Origin: Albidovulum sp.
GTDB taxonomy: Bacteria > Pseudomonadota > Alphaproteobacteria > Rhodobacterales > Rhodobacteraceae
Assembly (NCBI GenBank): GCA_020637635.1
Contig: JACKKB010000002.1
Location: 1-64,000, forward strand
Direction: 5' to 3'
DNA length: 64,000 nt
Below, one piece after another: positions 36,593 through 53,534 of the stretch. The first letter of the stretch is position 1. Every line of letters begins with the position of its first letter. Below the pieces are notes generated by a model that worked only from the letters and a program-made list of their open reading frames with translations, did no database searches and was not told where the DNA came from. The position numbers and the translations under genes are program-made.

Positions 36593-36964
36593 TTATTTCG
36601 GACGCTTCGCGCCGTATTTCGAGCGGCGCTGACGACGATCTTTGACACCCTGGGTATCGAGCACACCGCGCAGGATGTGATAGCGCACGCCCGGAAGGTC
36701 CTTCACCCGGCCGCCACGGATCAGGACGACGGAGTGTTCCTGAAGGTTGTGCTTTTCGCCGGGGATGTAGCTGATGACCTCGTAGCCGTTGGTCAGACGG
36801 ACCTTGGCGACCTTCCGCATGGCCGAGTTCGGTTTCTTCGGCGTCGTGGTGTAGACGCGGGTGCAGACGCCGCGCTTCTGCGGGCACTGCTCCAGGTGCT
36901 GCGACTTGGACTTCTGCGGCTTGGCTTCCCGGGGTTTCCGGATCAGCTGTTGGATCGTCGGCAT
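36593..36964 (-). CDS. rpsL: 30S ribosomal protein S12
   Basis: 123 residues, standard. The decoding-site loops TTPKKPNSAMRK and GEKHNLQEHSVVLIRGGRVKDLPGVRYH are present; the two lysines there (KKPNSA and, in many bacteria, near PGVRYH) are the streptomycin-resistance positions, and the first is wild-type Lys. It is the first gene of the str-S10 transcription unit. Confidence 0.99.
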   Translation of the reverse strand: MPTIQQLIRKPREAKPQKSKSQHLEQCPQKRGVCTRVYTTTPKKPNSAMRKVAKVRLTNGYEVISYIPGEKHNLQEHSVVLIRGGRVKDLPGVRYHILRGVLDTQGVKDRRQRRSKYGAKRPK

Positions 36965-37199
36965 TGACTCTCGCCCTATCTTGCGGCCCGATCGACGTTC
37001 GCCCGTCAGCGACGTTCCCGGGGGCTTTCTTCAAAGCTTGCGTGCCTCGCGCGTCCGCAAAACACCAAAACCGCATTCGTCCCCTTCGCGGGGGCGACGC
37101 GGTGGAATTCCAGAGGATCGGGGCGCGCAGGCCCGGATCGTGACCACTTCAGTACTGATACCTGCCCACGCGGGGCCAGCCCGGTACTCAGGTGGGCGC

Positions 37200-37228
37200 C
37201 GTATATTGGGAGTCGCGGGGGTTGTCAA
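37200..37228 (-). promoter_or_regulatory. sigma70-type promoter of the str-S10 operon
   Basis: The minus strand carries TTGACA (37228-37223), a 17-bp spacer and TATACG (37205-37200). The -35 is a perfect consensus and overlaps the last codons of the upstream PAP2 gene. It leaves a leader of about 230 nt before rpsL, in which no gene is visible. This is the best promoter match seen in the window. Confidence 0.8.
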
Positions 37229-37935
37229 CACGCGCCACAGCGCCCGTCTGCCCTCCGCAGGAAGCGGCCGAGCGCGAGCGCGATGGTCATCACGAAGAGC
37301 ACCGCGAAGACCGTATCGGACAAGAAATGCCGCCCGGTCATGACCCGGAGCGCCATGCCCGCGAGCGGCAGCAGGATCGCGAGCGCGATCATCGGGCGGC
37401 GCATCCGGGGCGGCAGCTGCGGCAGGAGCCGGGGCAGCACCAGCGCGAACGTCACGCCAAGCGCCGCCGCCGCCGCGCCCTCGCCCGAGACGAAGGCGCA
37501 ATTGCGATGGCACTGATCGGCCGGGACCAGTGCCACCGTGAAGTCCAGAGTGCCACCAAACTCGGTCACGCTCGCCGGCCGCGCGCGGCCCCAGAAGCGC
37601 TTCAGGAGGCCGTCGACCAGAAGTACCGGGCCGAGGAGATAGAGGAGGAAGACGAAGGCGGCCTCGGCGCGGGTGCCGATGGGGAGGGGGCGCCCGAGCG
37701 CCGAAAGAACGAGCAGACCGGCGGCTGCGAGCGCCACGAGGACGCTGGCGCCCCAGACCGTCTCGCGCAGAAGCTCGAGCGCCCCGCTCCGGGCGAGGAA
37801 GAAGCCGGCGCCCGGCCGGTAGAAGAGACCCGAGACCCAGAGGTCGATCCCCGGCCAGAGGCTGAAGATCACGGCCGCGGCAGCATAGGCCGCAGCGAGC
37901 AGGATCCAGGCGCGGCCAAGATCACCTGGCGGCAT
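37225..37935 (-). CDS. PAP2 family phosphatase, membrane-bound (LpxE/LpxF-like)
   Basis: 236 residues starting MPPGDLGRAW, with about six membrane helices. The three PAP2 motifs are KRFWGRARP (motif 1), VSGEGAAA (motif 2; Glu where PSGH has His) and RVMTGRHFLSD (motif 3 with catalytic His and Asp). The Glu variant is known in part of the family. It acts at the outer face of the inner membrane on lipid-linked phosphates. It follows, with a 14-bp overlap, an ArnT-like transferase, so dephosphorylation of lipid A or a polyprenyl phosphate is likely. Confidence 0.85.
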   Translation of the reverse strand: MPPGDLGRAWILLAAAYAAAAVIFSLWPGIDLWVSGLFYRPGAGFFLARSGALELLRETVWGASVLVALAAAGLLVLSALGRPLPIGTRAEAAFVFLLYLLGPVLLVDGLLKRFWGRARPASVTEFGGTLDFTVALVPADQCHRNCAFVSGEGAAAAALGVTFALVLPRLLPQLPPRMRRPMIALAILLPLAGMALRVMTGRHFLSDTVFAVLFVMTIALALGRFLRRADGRCGAC

Positions 37936-39349
37936 TGGCGCAGTCCGCTCTAACGAGATAGGCCGCAAGTGCGCGCCCGGCATAGGCGCCGTCGGCGGTG
38001 TCGAGGTCCCGCGCGGCGCCGGCACAGGCCGGGGCGCGCGCCGTGACCAGCAATACCTCGCCCGCGTCATCGGGCAGGGGGAAGGTCTCTTCGTAGTAGT
38101 TCATGGCGCGCCCGCGCGGCGCCACGGCATAGACGGCGATCCCCGCGTCGCGACCGGTATAGAAGAGATCGGCCAGCACCGCGCGGTCACTCGCGGCGAT
38201 GCCGCGCGCACCGCTGACCGCCGCCAGATCGAGGATCTGCCGGCTGAGCGCGCCCTGCCCGATGTAGCGCGAGAGCAGCGGCTTGCCGTTCCGTTCCGGC
38301 GCGGGCGCGGTGATGGTGAGCAGGGGCAGCGAGAGGCAGATCGCACCGTTCAGCGCCAGCGACACCCCGAACAGCCGTGGCGCCCGGGCGAGCAGCAGCG
38401 GCACCGCGATCAGGACGCCGGGGAAATAGGCGGCAACGGCCCAGTTGGCATAGGCATGCGTCAGGAGCGCCTGAACGCAGACAAGCCCGAGCACCGGCGC
38501 AGAGAACCAGACGAGCGCGCGCGCCTTCCCGGCCCCGGGGCGCAGGTAGCCCCAAAGCAACGCCGCGAAGAGAACCGGTCCGAAGACGGCGAACTGCGCC
38601 AGGAAGAAGCGCGCGAGCTCACCGGGGTTCAGCGCCGCAAGGCGCACTCCCGACCTCAGCCAGCCGGCGTTGTCGGCGGTATGGGCGAAGGTCGCGAAGC
38701 CGTGGGCGGCGTTCCAGATGAGGTTCGGCAGCACGACCAGGGCCACACCGAGGATGAGGAGCGCGCCATTGCGCCGGCCGAGCCGCATCTGCGGGACGAA
38801 AAGGGCCGCAAGTCCGGCGCCGAGCAGGAAATAGGCGCCGGCGTATTTCGCCATGATCGCAAGCCCGGCCATGACGCCGGCCAGGGCGGCATGCCGCCCC
38901 TGCCCGGTCTCGACCGCGCGGTGATGGAAGAGAAGTGCTGCGGCAAAGGCCGGCGCCATTACCGTATCGGTCGAGATGAGGAGGCTGCCGAGCGCCACGA
39001 AGGGCAGCGTGGCGTAGCCGATCGCGACCCAGAAGCCCGTCCGCGCACCATCGAGGCGGGCACCGAGCGTGCCGAGGATCAGAGCCGTTGCCCCATGCAG
39101 GAGCGCGCCCGGCAGCCTTACCCAGAAGGCGGCGTCGCTGCCGGCGAGCGTGGTCACCAGGCGGATCACCCAGGCGATGAGCGGCGGCTTGGAATAGTAG
39201 CCGAAATCGAGGTTGCGCCCCCAGAGCCAGTATTGCGCCTCGTCGACATAGAGATCGGTCCGGTCGAACCAGAGCGCCGAGAGGCGGGCCGCGGTGATCA
39301 GCCCGACTGCGAGCGCCGCGCCCGGCAGCCAGCCGCGCGTCTCAGGCAT
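37922..39349 (-). CDS. GT39/ArnT-like polyprenyl-phosphate glycosyltransferase
   Basis: 475 residues starting at MPETRG (8-bp overlap with the preceding gene), with roughly ten membrane helices. The first periplasmic loop carries the GT-C acidic motif DEAQYWLWGR followed by GYYSKPPLIAWVIR, as in ArnT and rhizobial Rgt galacturonosyltransferases. Such enzymes move a sugar from a polyprenyl phosphate to lipid A or LPS core in the periplasm. The GT2 synthase, LAB_N protein and PAP2 phosphatase in the same operon fit that. Confidence 0.88.
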   Translation of the reverse strand: MPETRGWLPGAALAVGLITAARLSALWFDRTDLYVDEAQYWLWGRNLDFGYYSKPPLIAWVIRLVTTLAGSDAAFWVRLPGALLHGATALILGTLGARLDGARTGFWVAIGYATLPFVALGSLLISTDTVMAPAFAAALLFHHRAVETGQGRHAALAGVMAGLAIMAKYAGAYFLLGAGLAALFVPQMRLGRRNGALLILGVALVVLPNLIWNAAHGFATFAHTADNAGWLRSGVRLAALNPGELARFFLAQFAVFGPVLFAALLWGYLRPGAGKARALVWFSAPVLGLVCVQALLTHAYANWAVAAYFPGVLIAVPLLLARAPRLFGVSLALNGAICLSLPLLTITAPAPERNGKPLLSRYIGQGALSRQILDLAAVSGARGIAASDRAVLADLFYTGRDAGIAVYAVAPRGRAMNYYEETFPLPDDAGEVLLVTARAPACAGAARDLDTADGAYAGRALAAYLVRADCANAAR

Positions 39350-39647
39350 CGGCGCGCCCGGCGCGGTAGATGAGCCAGAGATTGCGGGTATAGACGAAGA
39401 CGCCGAGCGACTGGCCGAGCACGAAGACCGGATCGCGGCGGTAGATCGCATAGGCCAGCAGGATCAGTCCGCCGGCCATCGACAGATACCAGAAGGCGAG
39501 CGGCACCACCGAACGGCGCGCCTTTTCCGAGGCGATCCACTGAACGATGAAGCGGCCGGTGAACATGAGCTGGCCGAGAAGGCCGAAGGCTACCCACCAG
39601 AACTCCACCCAGCTTTCGACATGCAGGATCGCGAACAGTCGCTCCAC
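39342..39647 (-). CDS. LAB_N domain membrane protein (lipid A biosynthesis-type)
   Basis: About 101 residues if started at GTG 39647, which is preceded by a GGGGGAG/GAGTGAGG ribosome site and lies 4 bp after the GT2 stop. The listed longer frame only adds sequence antisense-like to the GT2 end. Three membrane helices; VEFWWVAFGLLGQLMFTGRFIVQW and the GQSLGVFVYTRNLWLIY end are typical of LAB_N (PF07578). Small LAB_N proteins accompany polyprenyl-sugar synthases and ArnT-like transferases in lipid A modification clusters. Confidence 0.85.
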   Translation of the reverse strand: MERLFAILHVESWVEFWWVAFGLLGQLMFTGRFIVQWIASEKARRSVVPLAFWYLSMAGGLILLAYAIYRRDPVFVLGQSLGVFVYTRNLWLIYRAGRADA

Positions 39648-39651
39648 GGCC

Positions 39652-40386
39652 TCACTCCCCCGTCCGGTCGGGTTCGCTCGGGCGCGCAAGCTTGCGCCGG
39701 CGAAGAAGCCAGGAGACACCGATGAGATCGACAGCGCCGACGAGCCCGCGCTGCAGGTTGCTGTAGTTCGACCGCCCCGCCCCGCGCGGCCGGTGGCTCA
39801 CATCGACATGGGCGATCTGCCAGCCGTCACGGGCGAAAAGCGCGGGCAGGTAGCGATGCATGTGGTTGAAGAAGGGCAGGCGCAGGAAGGCGTCGCGGCG
39901 GAAGCCCTTGAGGCCGCAGCCGGTATCGCGCGTGCCGTCCTTCAGCAGCCAACCGCGCAGCCCGTTGGCAAAGCGCGAGGCGAGCTTCTTGGACAGGGTG
40001 TCCTGACGCCCGACACGCTGGCCGGCAACGAGGCCGATCGCCTCGGAGCCGGGGGCAAGAAGTGGCGCAAAGAGCTTTGGCAGTTCGCAGGGCGGGTTCT
40101 GGCCGTCACCGTCGAGCGTGCAGATGACCTCGCCTTGGGCCGCCATCGCGCCGCTGTGGACGGCCGCGCTCTGGCCGCCGGACCGGTCATGCACGAGAAG
40201 ACGCAGCCGCGGATCCTCTTTCATGCGTCCGCGCAGTGTCGTCGCGGTCGCATCGGTCGATCCGTCGTCGACCACGATCACCTCGTAGTCGGCCTTACCG
40301 TCGCAGGCGGCGGCGATCTCGTCGAGAAGCCCGAGGATGTTCTCGGCCTCGTTCTTCGCGGGGATGACGATGGAGACGGTGACCAT
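39652..40386 (-). CDS. GT2 glycosyltransferase, polyprenyl-phosphate sugar synthase-like
   Basis: 244 residues, GT-A fold: VSIVIPAKNEAENI, VVDDGSTDAT, DGDGQNPP (the DXD-like metal site) and DTGCGLKGFRRDAF. There is no C-terminal membrane pair, so it is a peripheral enzyme of the ArnC/DPM1/RgtE type. It transfers a sugar to undecaprenyl (or dodecaprenyl) phosphate on the cytoplasmic side. It is the first gene of the GT2-LAB_N-GT39-PAP2 operon; the four genes are within a few bp of one another or overlap. Confidence 0.9.
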   Translation of the reverse strand: MVTVSIVIPAKNEAENILGLLDEIAAACDGKADYEVIVVDDGSTDATATTLRGRMKEDPRLRLLVHDRSGGQSAAVHSGAMAAQGEVICTLDGDGQNPPCELPKLFAPLLAPGSEAIGLVAGQRVGRQDTLSKKLASRFANGLRGWLLKDGTRDTGCGLKGFRRDAFLRLPFFNHMHRYLPALFARDGWQIAHVDVSHRPRGAGRSNYSNLQRGLVGAVDLIGVSWLLRRRKLARPSEPDRTGE

Positions 40387-40472
40387 CCGGGGCGCTGCCT
40401 GCGTTCTGTGAACCGGTCGTGGGTGCCTCGTGCTCCTACTTCAAGGCAGGCGCGATGTAAATGCGCGCGCGG

Positions 40473-41381
40473 TCAGCGCAGGCGCAAGGGCGCCTTGGCC
40501 GGCATCGCCAGCTGCTGGCCGCGCGCGCGTTCGCGATAGAAGGTGTAGATGCCGGTGGCGATGACGATCGCGGCGCCGGCAAGCGTCATCGCGTCGGGCA
40601 ACTGGCCGAAGACGACCCGTCCAAGCAGGATGGCGAAAAGCAGCGCGGTATAGCGAAACGGCGCCACGAGCGCGATCTCGCCCACCCGCATCGCCATGAC
40701 GATGAGCAGGTAGCCGGCCACGAGGAAGGCCGCGGCGGCGGCGATCAGCACAAGCTCGTGCGGGGCGGGCGGCACCCAGCCGCCGAACGGCAGCAGAACG
40801 AGCCCGGTCAGGGTGACGCTGCCGGCGGCGAAGATCGCCACGGTGACCGAGGGCAGCTCGCTCGTGAGCCGTCGCGTGGCCAGATCGCGCAGAACGACGC
40901 ACCCGACCGAGAGCAGCCCGAGCAGCGACCAGATGTCGAAGCCCGCCATGCCCGGCCGCACGATCAGCAGGACGCCGAAGAAGCCCACGAAGATGGCCGT
41001 CAGCCGGCGCCAGCCGATCGGTTCGTGCAATAGGAGCGCGGCGGTCAGCGTGACGGCGAGCGGCAGGAACTGCAGAATTGCCGACAGATTGGCAAGCGGC
41101 ATGTGGCGCAGCGCGGCGAGGAAGGTGAGCGTGCCGGCGATCTCGCCCAGGCTGCGCAGCGCCAGCCAGCGCCGGTCGGCCTGCGGCAGAGCCACGGCGA
41201 GCACGCCGCGATGCCAGGCGATGAGCAGGAGCGCGGCAAGTGTCGGAAGGCCACGCAGGACCATCGCCTCGAAAAGCGGCAGCGTTTCGGTGACGATCTT
41301 CATGCAGCTGTCGTTGAGCGTGAAGGCGGCCATGGCGACGCTCATGTAGGCCGCGCCACGCGCATTCGCGGAAAGCGTCAT
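40473..41381 (-). CDS. DMT superfamily transporter (EamA-type)
   Basis: 302 residues, two EamA repeats with about ten helices in total. The repeat pattern is clear (AILQFLPLAVTLTAALLLHEPIGWRR in the first half, FRYTALLFAILLGRVVFGQLPDAMTLAGAAIVIATGIY in the second). The family exports amino acids, nucleotide precursors or metabolites. It lies between rpoC and the glycosyltransferase group; 86 bp separate it from the latter. A role in flipping or exporting a glycolipid-related compound is possible but not shown. Confidence 0.88.
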   Translation of the reverse strand: MTLSANARGAAYMSVAMAAFTLNDSCMKIVTETLPLFEAMVLRGLPTLAALLLIAWHRGVLAVALPQADRRWLALRSLGEIAGTLTFLAALRHMPLANLSAILQFLPLAVTLTAALLLHEPIGWRRLTAIFVGFFGVLLIVRPGMAGFDIWSLLGLLSVGCVVLRDLATRRLTSELPSVTVAIFAAGSVTLTGLVLLPFGGWVPPAPHELVLIAAAAAFLVAGYLLIVMAMRVGEIALVAPFRYTALLFAILLGRVVFGQLPDAMTLAGAAIVIATGIYTFYRERARGQQLAMPAKAPLRLR

Positions 41382-41481
41382 CGCCGAAAGACCTCCCTGC
41401 CCCGGGCGGGCCGGGCAGGCCCCGCCTAGCCATCCCGCTGCGTCGCGGGATTGTCAATGCCGGGCGCGCGGGAAGCGGGGC

Positions 41482-41515
41482 GAAACGACAGCCCCCCGCG
41501 CGAGGGCGGGGGGCT
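41482..41515 (-). terminator. terminator after rpoC
   Basis: A perfect 10-bp stem AGCCCCCCGC/GCGGGGGGCT with a 6-nt loop lies about 45 bp after the rpoC stop. On the minus strand it is followed by TGTCGTTTCG. It should separate the rpo operon from the transporter/glycosyltransferase genes. Confidence 0.7.
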
Positions 41516-41560
41516 GGCGGTTTCTTCGGGACGGTGGCGGGCCGGGCCGGCCCGCCGGTC

Positions 41561-45814
<4,254 letters not shown>

Positions 45815-45829
45815 GTCGGAATCCCACTC

Positions 45830-46653
45830 CTAAAGATGCCGGGCAAGGCGCATGCGGTCGAGACCGAGCACCTGGCGGAACGCATCAAAATCTGCCTTCA
45901 GGGCAACCTCGCGGGCGATCTCGGGCAGTTTGCCCGCGCCGGCGAGTGCCGCCGATTTGTCGAAGATGTCGTCCGTCCGGCCAAGCCGGTCGGGGTCGAC
46001 ATCGAGAAAGGTCCAGATGTCATCGAGACCTTCGCGGCTGCCGAAGAGCCGGTCGTAATCGAGCACGAGATAGGGCCGCCCGGTCCTCGCATAGGTCAGG
46101 ACCGAGGCCATCGCCCGGTTGAACTCCGCCACGGCCGCGACATGATCGCGGCCGGCCGGCCATTTGCCGCCCGCCTCGGTGCTGCGCCCGACGAAGCTCT
46201 GCGCCACCGCGTAGGGCTCGCGGACGATGAAGATGACCCGCGCGCCCGCAAAGCCGTCGAGCATGTCGAGATGCTCGATCAGCCGCGGGATCTTGTCGCC
46301 GATCACCCGGGCCGCATGGACCTTGTCGAGAACCGCGCTGCGCATCGGGCTGCCGGAATAGTCCGGGTGATGCGTGTCGCCCTCGCGGAAGTCGCGAAAC
46401 CGCTCCGGGGTGAAGAGATCCGGCGTCAGGCGGCCGTCACGGGCAAGCCAGGCGAAGCGTTCGAAGCCGATCGCCACATCCGGGTGCCGGTTCAGCAGGT
46501 CGGTCAACGCGGTGGTGCCGCTGCGGCTGCAGCCGGTGACGAAGGCAAAGCTCCGCTCGCCGGCATGGGCAGGGCGCATCCGGTCGGGCGCCGGGGCGCC
46601 CGCCGGTGCCGGGTCGCGGCCCGACAGTATCTTCTGGATGCGAGTGGTGAGGC

Positions 46654-46657
<4 letters not shown>
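45830..46657 (-). CDS. sulfotransferase family protein inserted between rpoB and rpoC
   Basis: 275 residues, PAPS-dependent sulfotransferase fold. The 5'-phosphosulfate loop is GCSRSGTTALTDLLNRHP, the 3'-phosphate motif is VIFIVREPYAVAQSF (Arg and nearby Ser), and a downstream YLVLDYDRL follows. The start is GTG, with its TG shared with the rpoB stop (GTGA), so translation is coupled to rpoB. The stop is 15 bp before rpoC. Family members sulfate sugars, lipids or peptides; no target gene lies next to it. It must be transcribed with the polymerase genes. Confidence 0.88.
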
Positions 46658-50790
<4,133 letters not shown>

Positions 50791-50926
50791 GCTCGTCGTC
50801 ACCTTTCGTCTCTTCGCGGGGGCGGCTCCGTCGGGGTCACGGCGCCGCGCCGCTTGCGAAATGAAGGGGGCCGGTTCCATACCTGCCATCCGTCCCACCG
50901 GATGGCTCCCGAACCGTCAACCGCGC

Positions 50927-50972
50927 CTTGGAAGGGGCACCGGGGCGCGGATCCCGCGATGCCCCTTCCAAG
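50927..50972 (-). promoter_or_regulatory. long hairpin upstream of rpoB
   Basis: A perfect 13-bp stem CTTGGAAGGGGCA/TGCCCCTTCCAAG with a 20-nt loop, in the 258-bp rplL-rpoB gap. It corresponds in position to the rplL-rpoB attenuator/RNase III processing region of E. coli; no U-run follows. Confidence 0.6.
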
Positions 50973-50980
50973 ACAGGTTC

Positions 50981-51011
50981 GGCTGGGCCCGGGAATGACC
51001 CGGACCCAGCC
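50981..51011 (-). promoter_or_regulatory. second hairpin just after rplL
   Basis: A 13-bp stem (one G-U wobble on the transcribed strand) with a 5-nt loop, 38 bp after the rplL stop. With the next hairpin it forms a two-stem intergenic element that could set the ribosomal protein to polymerase ratio. Confidence 0.55.
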
Positions 51012-51048
51012 CGTTTGCGTGGCAGGTGTGCCGCTGCGCCCCGCCCGA

Positions 51049-51429
51049 TTACTTGAGCTCGACCTTGGCGCCAGCCTCTTCGAGCTTCTTCTTGATCTCT
51101 TCGGCTTCGGCCTTTGCCGCGCCTTCCTTGACCTTGCCACCGGCCTCGACGAGGTCCTTGGCTTCCTTCAGGCCGAGACCGGTGATGGCGCGCACTTCCT
51201 TGATCACGTTGATCTTCTGGGCGCCGGCTTCGACGAGAACGACGTCGAATTCGGTCTTTTCCTCGACGGCTTCGGCAGCAGCGCCGCCGCCGGCCGGGCC
51301 GGCCATCATGACGGCGCCGCCGGCGGCCGGCTCGATGCCGTATTCGTCCTTGAGGATGGTTTTCAGTTCCTGGGCCTGCAGAAGCGTGAGGTTCACGATT
51401 TCTTCGGCGAGTTTCTTCAGATCAGCCAT
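51049..51429 (-). CDS. rplL: 50S ribosomal protein L7/L12
   Basis: 126 residues, standard. N-terminal dimerisation helix (ADLKKLAEEIVNLTLLQAQEL), Ala/Gly-rich hinge (PAAGGAVMMAGPAGGG) and C-terminal factor-binding domain (GLGLKEAKDLVEAGGKVKEG). It forms the stalk that recruits translation GTPases. Confidence 0.99.
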   Translation of the reverse strand: MADLKKLAEEIVNLTLLQAQELKTILKDEYGIEPAAGGAVMMAGPAGGGAAAEAVEEKTEFDVVLVEAGAQKINVIKEVRAITGLGLKEAKDLVEAGGKVKEGAAKAEAEEIKKKLEEAGAKVELK

Positions 51430-51496
51430 TTCTCTGTTCCGTTCCTAGATTGTGTTCCAACGTCGGGCTTTCAACCCGCGAAGGCACTGAGGTTGC

Positions 51497-52012
51497 TCAC
51501 GCGGCCTGCCGCTCTTCCAAGGTCGACAGGATGCCCGCGATGTTCGAAGCAGGAGCGCCAATGGCGCCGGCGATGTTCGAGGCGGGCGCCCCGATGCACG
51601 ACACGATCTGAGCAATAAGCTCTTCGCGCGACGGCATCGCGGCGACGGCTTTCACACCGGCCGGATCCAGAGCCGTGTCGCCCATAGCGCCGCCGAGGAT
51701 CACGAATTTCTCGTTGGCCTTGGCGTATTTCTCCGCAACCTTGGCCGCAGCCACAGGATCCTCGGAGAAGGCGAGCACGGTCATGCCCGTGAGAAGTGTG
51801 CCGATGCTTGCGCAGGGCTTGTCCTCAAGAGCGATCTTGGCGAGCCTGTTCTTGGCGACGCGGACGGACCCGCCGGCTTCGCGCATCTGCGCCCGGAGGT
51901 CCTGCATCTGAGCAACCGTCATGCCTTCGTAGTGGGCAACCACCACGACGCCAGAGCTTTCGAAGATCTGGCCGAGTTCCTCGACCACTTTCTCTTTCTG
52001 GGCTCTATCCAC
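51497..52012 (-). CDS. rplJ: 50S ribosomal protein L10
   Basis: 171 residues. MDRAQKEKVVEELGQIFE at the start; the C-terminal helix that binds L7/L12 dimers lies in the IGAPASNIAGAIGAPASNIAGILSTLEE end, which contains a direct repeat of IGAPASNIAG. It anchors the stalk and in E. coli represses its own mRNA with L12. It is preceded by a 280-bp leader. Confidence 0.98.
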   Translation of the reverse strand: MDRAQKEKVVEELGQIFESSGVVVVAHYEGMTVAQMQDLRAQMREAGGSVRVAKNRLAKIALEDKPCASIGTLLTGMTVLAFSEDPVAAAKVAEKYAKANEKFVILGGAMGDTALDPAGVKAVAAMPSREELIAQIVSCIGAPASNIAGAIGAPASNIAGILSTLEERQAA

Positions 52013-52292
52013 GGTTTCACTCCAAGTTGGGGGTTTCCCCCCGGCTCATGTATCCCCCGATGGTCTGGGGGCGTTCGGGTCCGGATGGTCCCGAGGCCAG
52101 GATCGCCCGGAGGAAGCCCCGGAAAATCTCGTCTCGTTTCCCATCTCAGGAAGGATTTATGGGGCGCCTCTCACAAGGTGGGCCCCACCCTCCGTCTCGG
52201 ACAGGACGGGGCATTTCCACCCCGCCATTCACCGGGCCGAAGCCCGGAGAATTTCATGCGCGGGACCGGCAGCGCCCGGTCCCGCGGGAAAA
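52013..52292 (-). promoter_or_regulatory. rplA-rplJ intergenic leader with strong hairpins
   Basis: 280 bp with no gene. Closest to rplA is an 11-bp stem CGCGGGACCGG/CCGGTCCCGCG (52259-52286), then a 6-bp stem CCGGGC/GCCCGG with a CGAA loop (52232-52247). This is the place of the L10-L12 autoregulatory leader and rplJ promoter in other bacteria; neither could be pinpointed. Confidence 0.55.
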
Positions 52293-52988
52293 TCACGCAC
52301 TCGCCGTGGCGAGGTCGAGCGACACGCCCGGCCCCATCGTGGAGCTGAGCGAGACCTTCTTCAGATAGGTCCCCTTGGCGCCCGAGGGCTTGGCGCGCGA
52401 CACCGCGTCGATGAAGGCGCGGACGTTCTCGGCCAGCTTGGCCTCGTCGAACGAGACCTTGCCGATACCGGCGTGGATCACCCCGGCCTTCTCGACCTTG
52501 AACTGAACCTCGCCGCCCTTTGCGGCCTTGACCGCGGCGTCGACATCCATCGTCACCGTGCCGACCTTGGGGTTCGGCATCAGGTTGCGAGGGCCGAGCA
52601 CCTTGCCCAGACGGCCGACGATCGGCATCATGTCGGGCGTGGCGATGCAGCGATCGAACTCGATCTTCCCGCCCTGGATCGTCTCCATCAGGTCCTCGGC
52701 GCCGACGATGTCGGCCCCGGCAGCCTTGGCCTCGTCGGCCTTGGCGCCGCGCGCGAAGACCGCCACGCGCACCGTCTTGCCGGTGCCGTTCGGCAAGGTG
52801 ACGACGCCGCGGACCATCTGGTCGGCGTGGCGCGGATCGACGCCGAGATTCATCGCGATCTCCAGCGTCTCGTCGAACTTGGCCGACGCGGCGCCCTTGA
52901 TCAGTTTCACGGCTTCCTCGACCGAGAGGTGCGACTTGCCGTCGAAGGCGGCGCGTGCCGCCGTGCTGCGCTTACCGAGCTTGGCCAT
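52293..52988 (-). CDS. rplA: 50S ribosomal protein L1
   Basis: 231 residues. FDETLEIAMNLGVDPRHADQMVRGVVTLPNGTGK is the rRNA-binding signature; MPNPKVGTVT is also conserved. It binds the 23S L1 stalk and in E. coli represses the rplKA mRNA. It is 3 bp after rplK. Confidence 0.99.
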   Translation of the reverse strand: MAKLGKRSTAARAAFDGKSHLSVEEAVKLIKGAASAKFDETLEIAMNLGVDPRHADQMVRGVVTLPNGTGKTVRVAVFARGAKADEAKAAGADIVGAEDLMETIQGGKIEFDRCIATPDMMPIVGRLGKVLGPRNLMPNPKVGTVTMDVDAAVKAAKGGEVQFKVEKAGVIHAGIGKVSFDEAKLAENVRAFIDAVSRAKPSGAKGTYLKKVSLSSTMGPGVSLDLATASA

Positions 52989-52991
52989 GGC

Positions 52992-53444
52992 TTACCCCTT
53001 CACCTCGATGCCGATCGAACGGGCGGAACCGAGGATGATCTGCATCGCAGCCTCGACGTCGTTCGCGGACAGGTCCTTCATCTTGGCTTCGGCGATCTCG
53101 CGCACCTGCGCCACGGTGACGTAGCCCGCCACTTCGCGGCCGGGCTTGTCGCCGCCACGCGGCCGGTTGCGCTTGCCCTGAGGCTTCAGCCCGGCGGCCT
53201 TCTTCAGGTAGAACGAGGCCGGCGCCGTCTTGGTCTCGAAGCTGAAGGACTTGTCGGCGTAGTAGGTGATCACGGTCGGAACCGGCGAATCCTTCTCCAT
53301 CTCCTGGGTCCGCGCGTTGAACGCCTTGCAGAACTCCATGATGTTGATGCCGCGCTGACCGAGCGCGGGGCCCACGGGGGGCGAGGGGTTGGCGGCGCCC
53401 GCCTTGATCTGCAGCTTCAGCTGCCCGATTACCTTCTTGGCCAT
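52992..53444 (-). CDS. rplK: 50S ribosomal protein L11
   Basis: 150 residues. Hallmarks: KLQIKAGAANPSPPVGPALGQRGINIMEFCKAFN and the C-terminal GSARSIGIEV. It binds the GTPase-associated centre and is needed for RelA activation in relatives. Confidence 0.99.
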   Translation of the reverse strand: MAKKVIGQLKLQIKAGAANPSPPVGPALGQRGINIMEFCKAFNARTQEMEKDSPVPTVITYYADKSFSFETKTAPASFYLKKAAGLKPQGKRNRPRGGDKPGREVAGYVTVAQVREIAEAKMKDLSANDVEAAMQIILGSARSIGIEVKG

Positions 53445-53534
53445 CTGGCCTCTCCTTTGTCACCGGTGCCCGCGCGCGGGCACAGTTTAGTGGTCCGGTC
53501 CGGGCGCTGGCCCTCGCCTCCCACGATGCACACG

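Noticed and set aside
52259..52286. Rho-independent terminator after rplA
   Set aside because: The stem is strong, but no U-run follows on the transcribed strand; listed as leader structure only.
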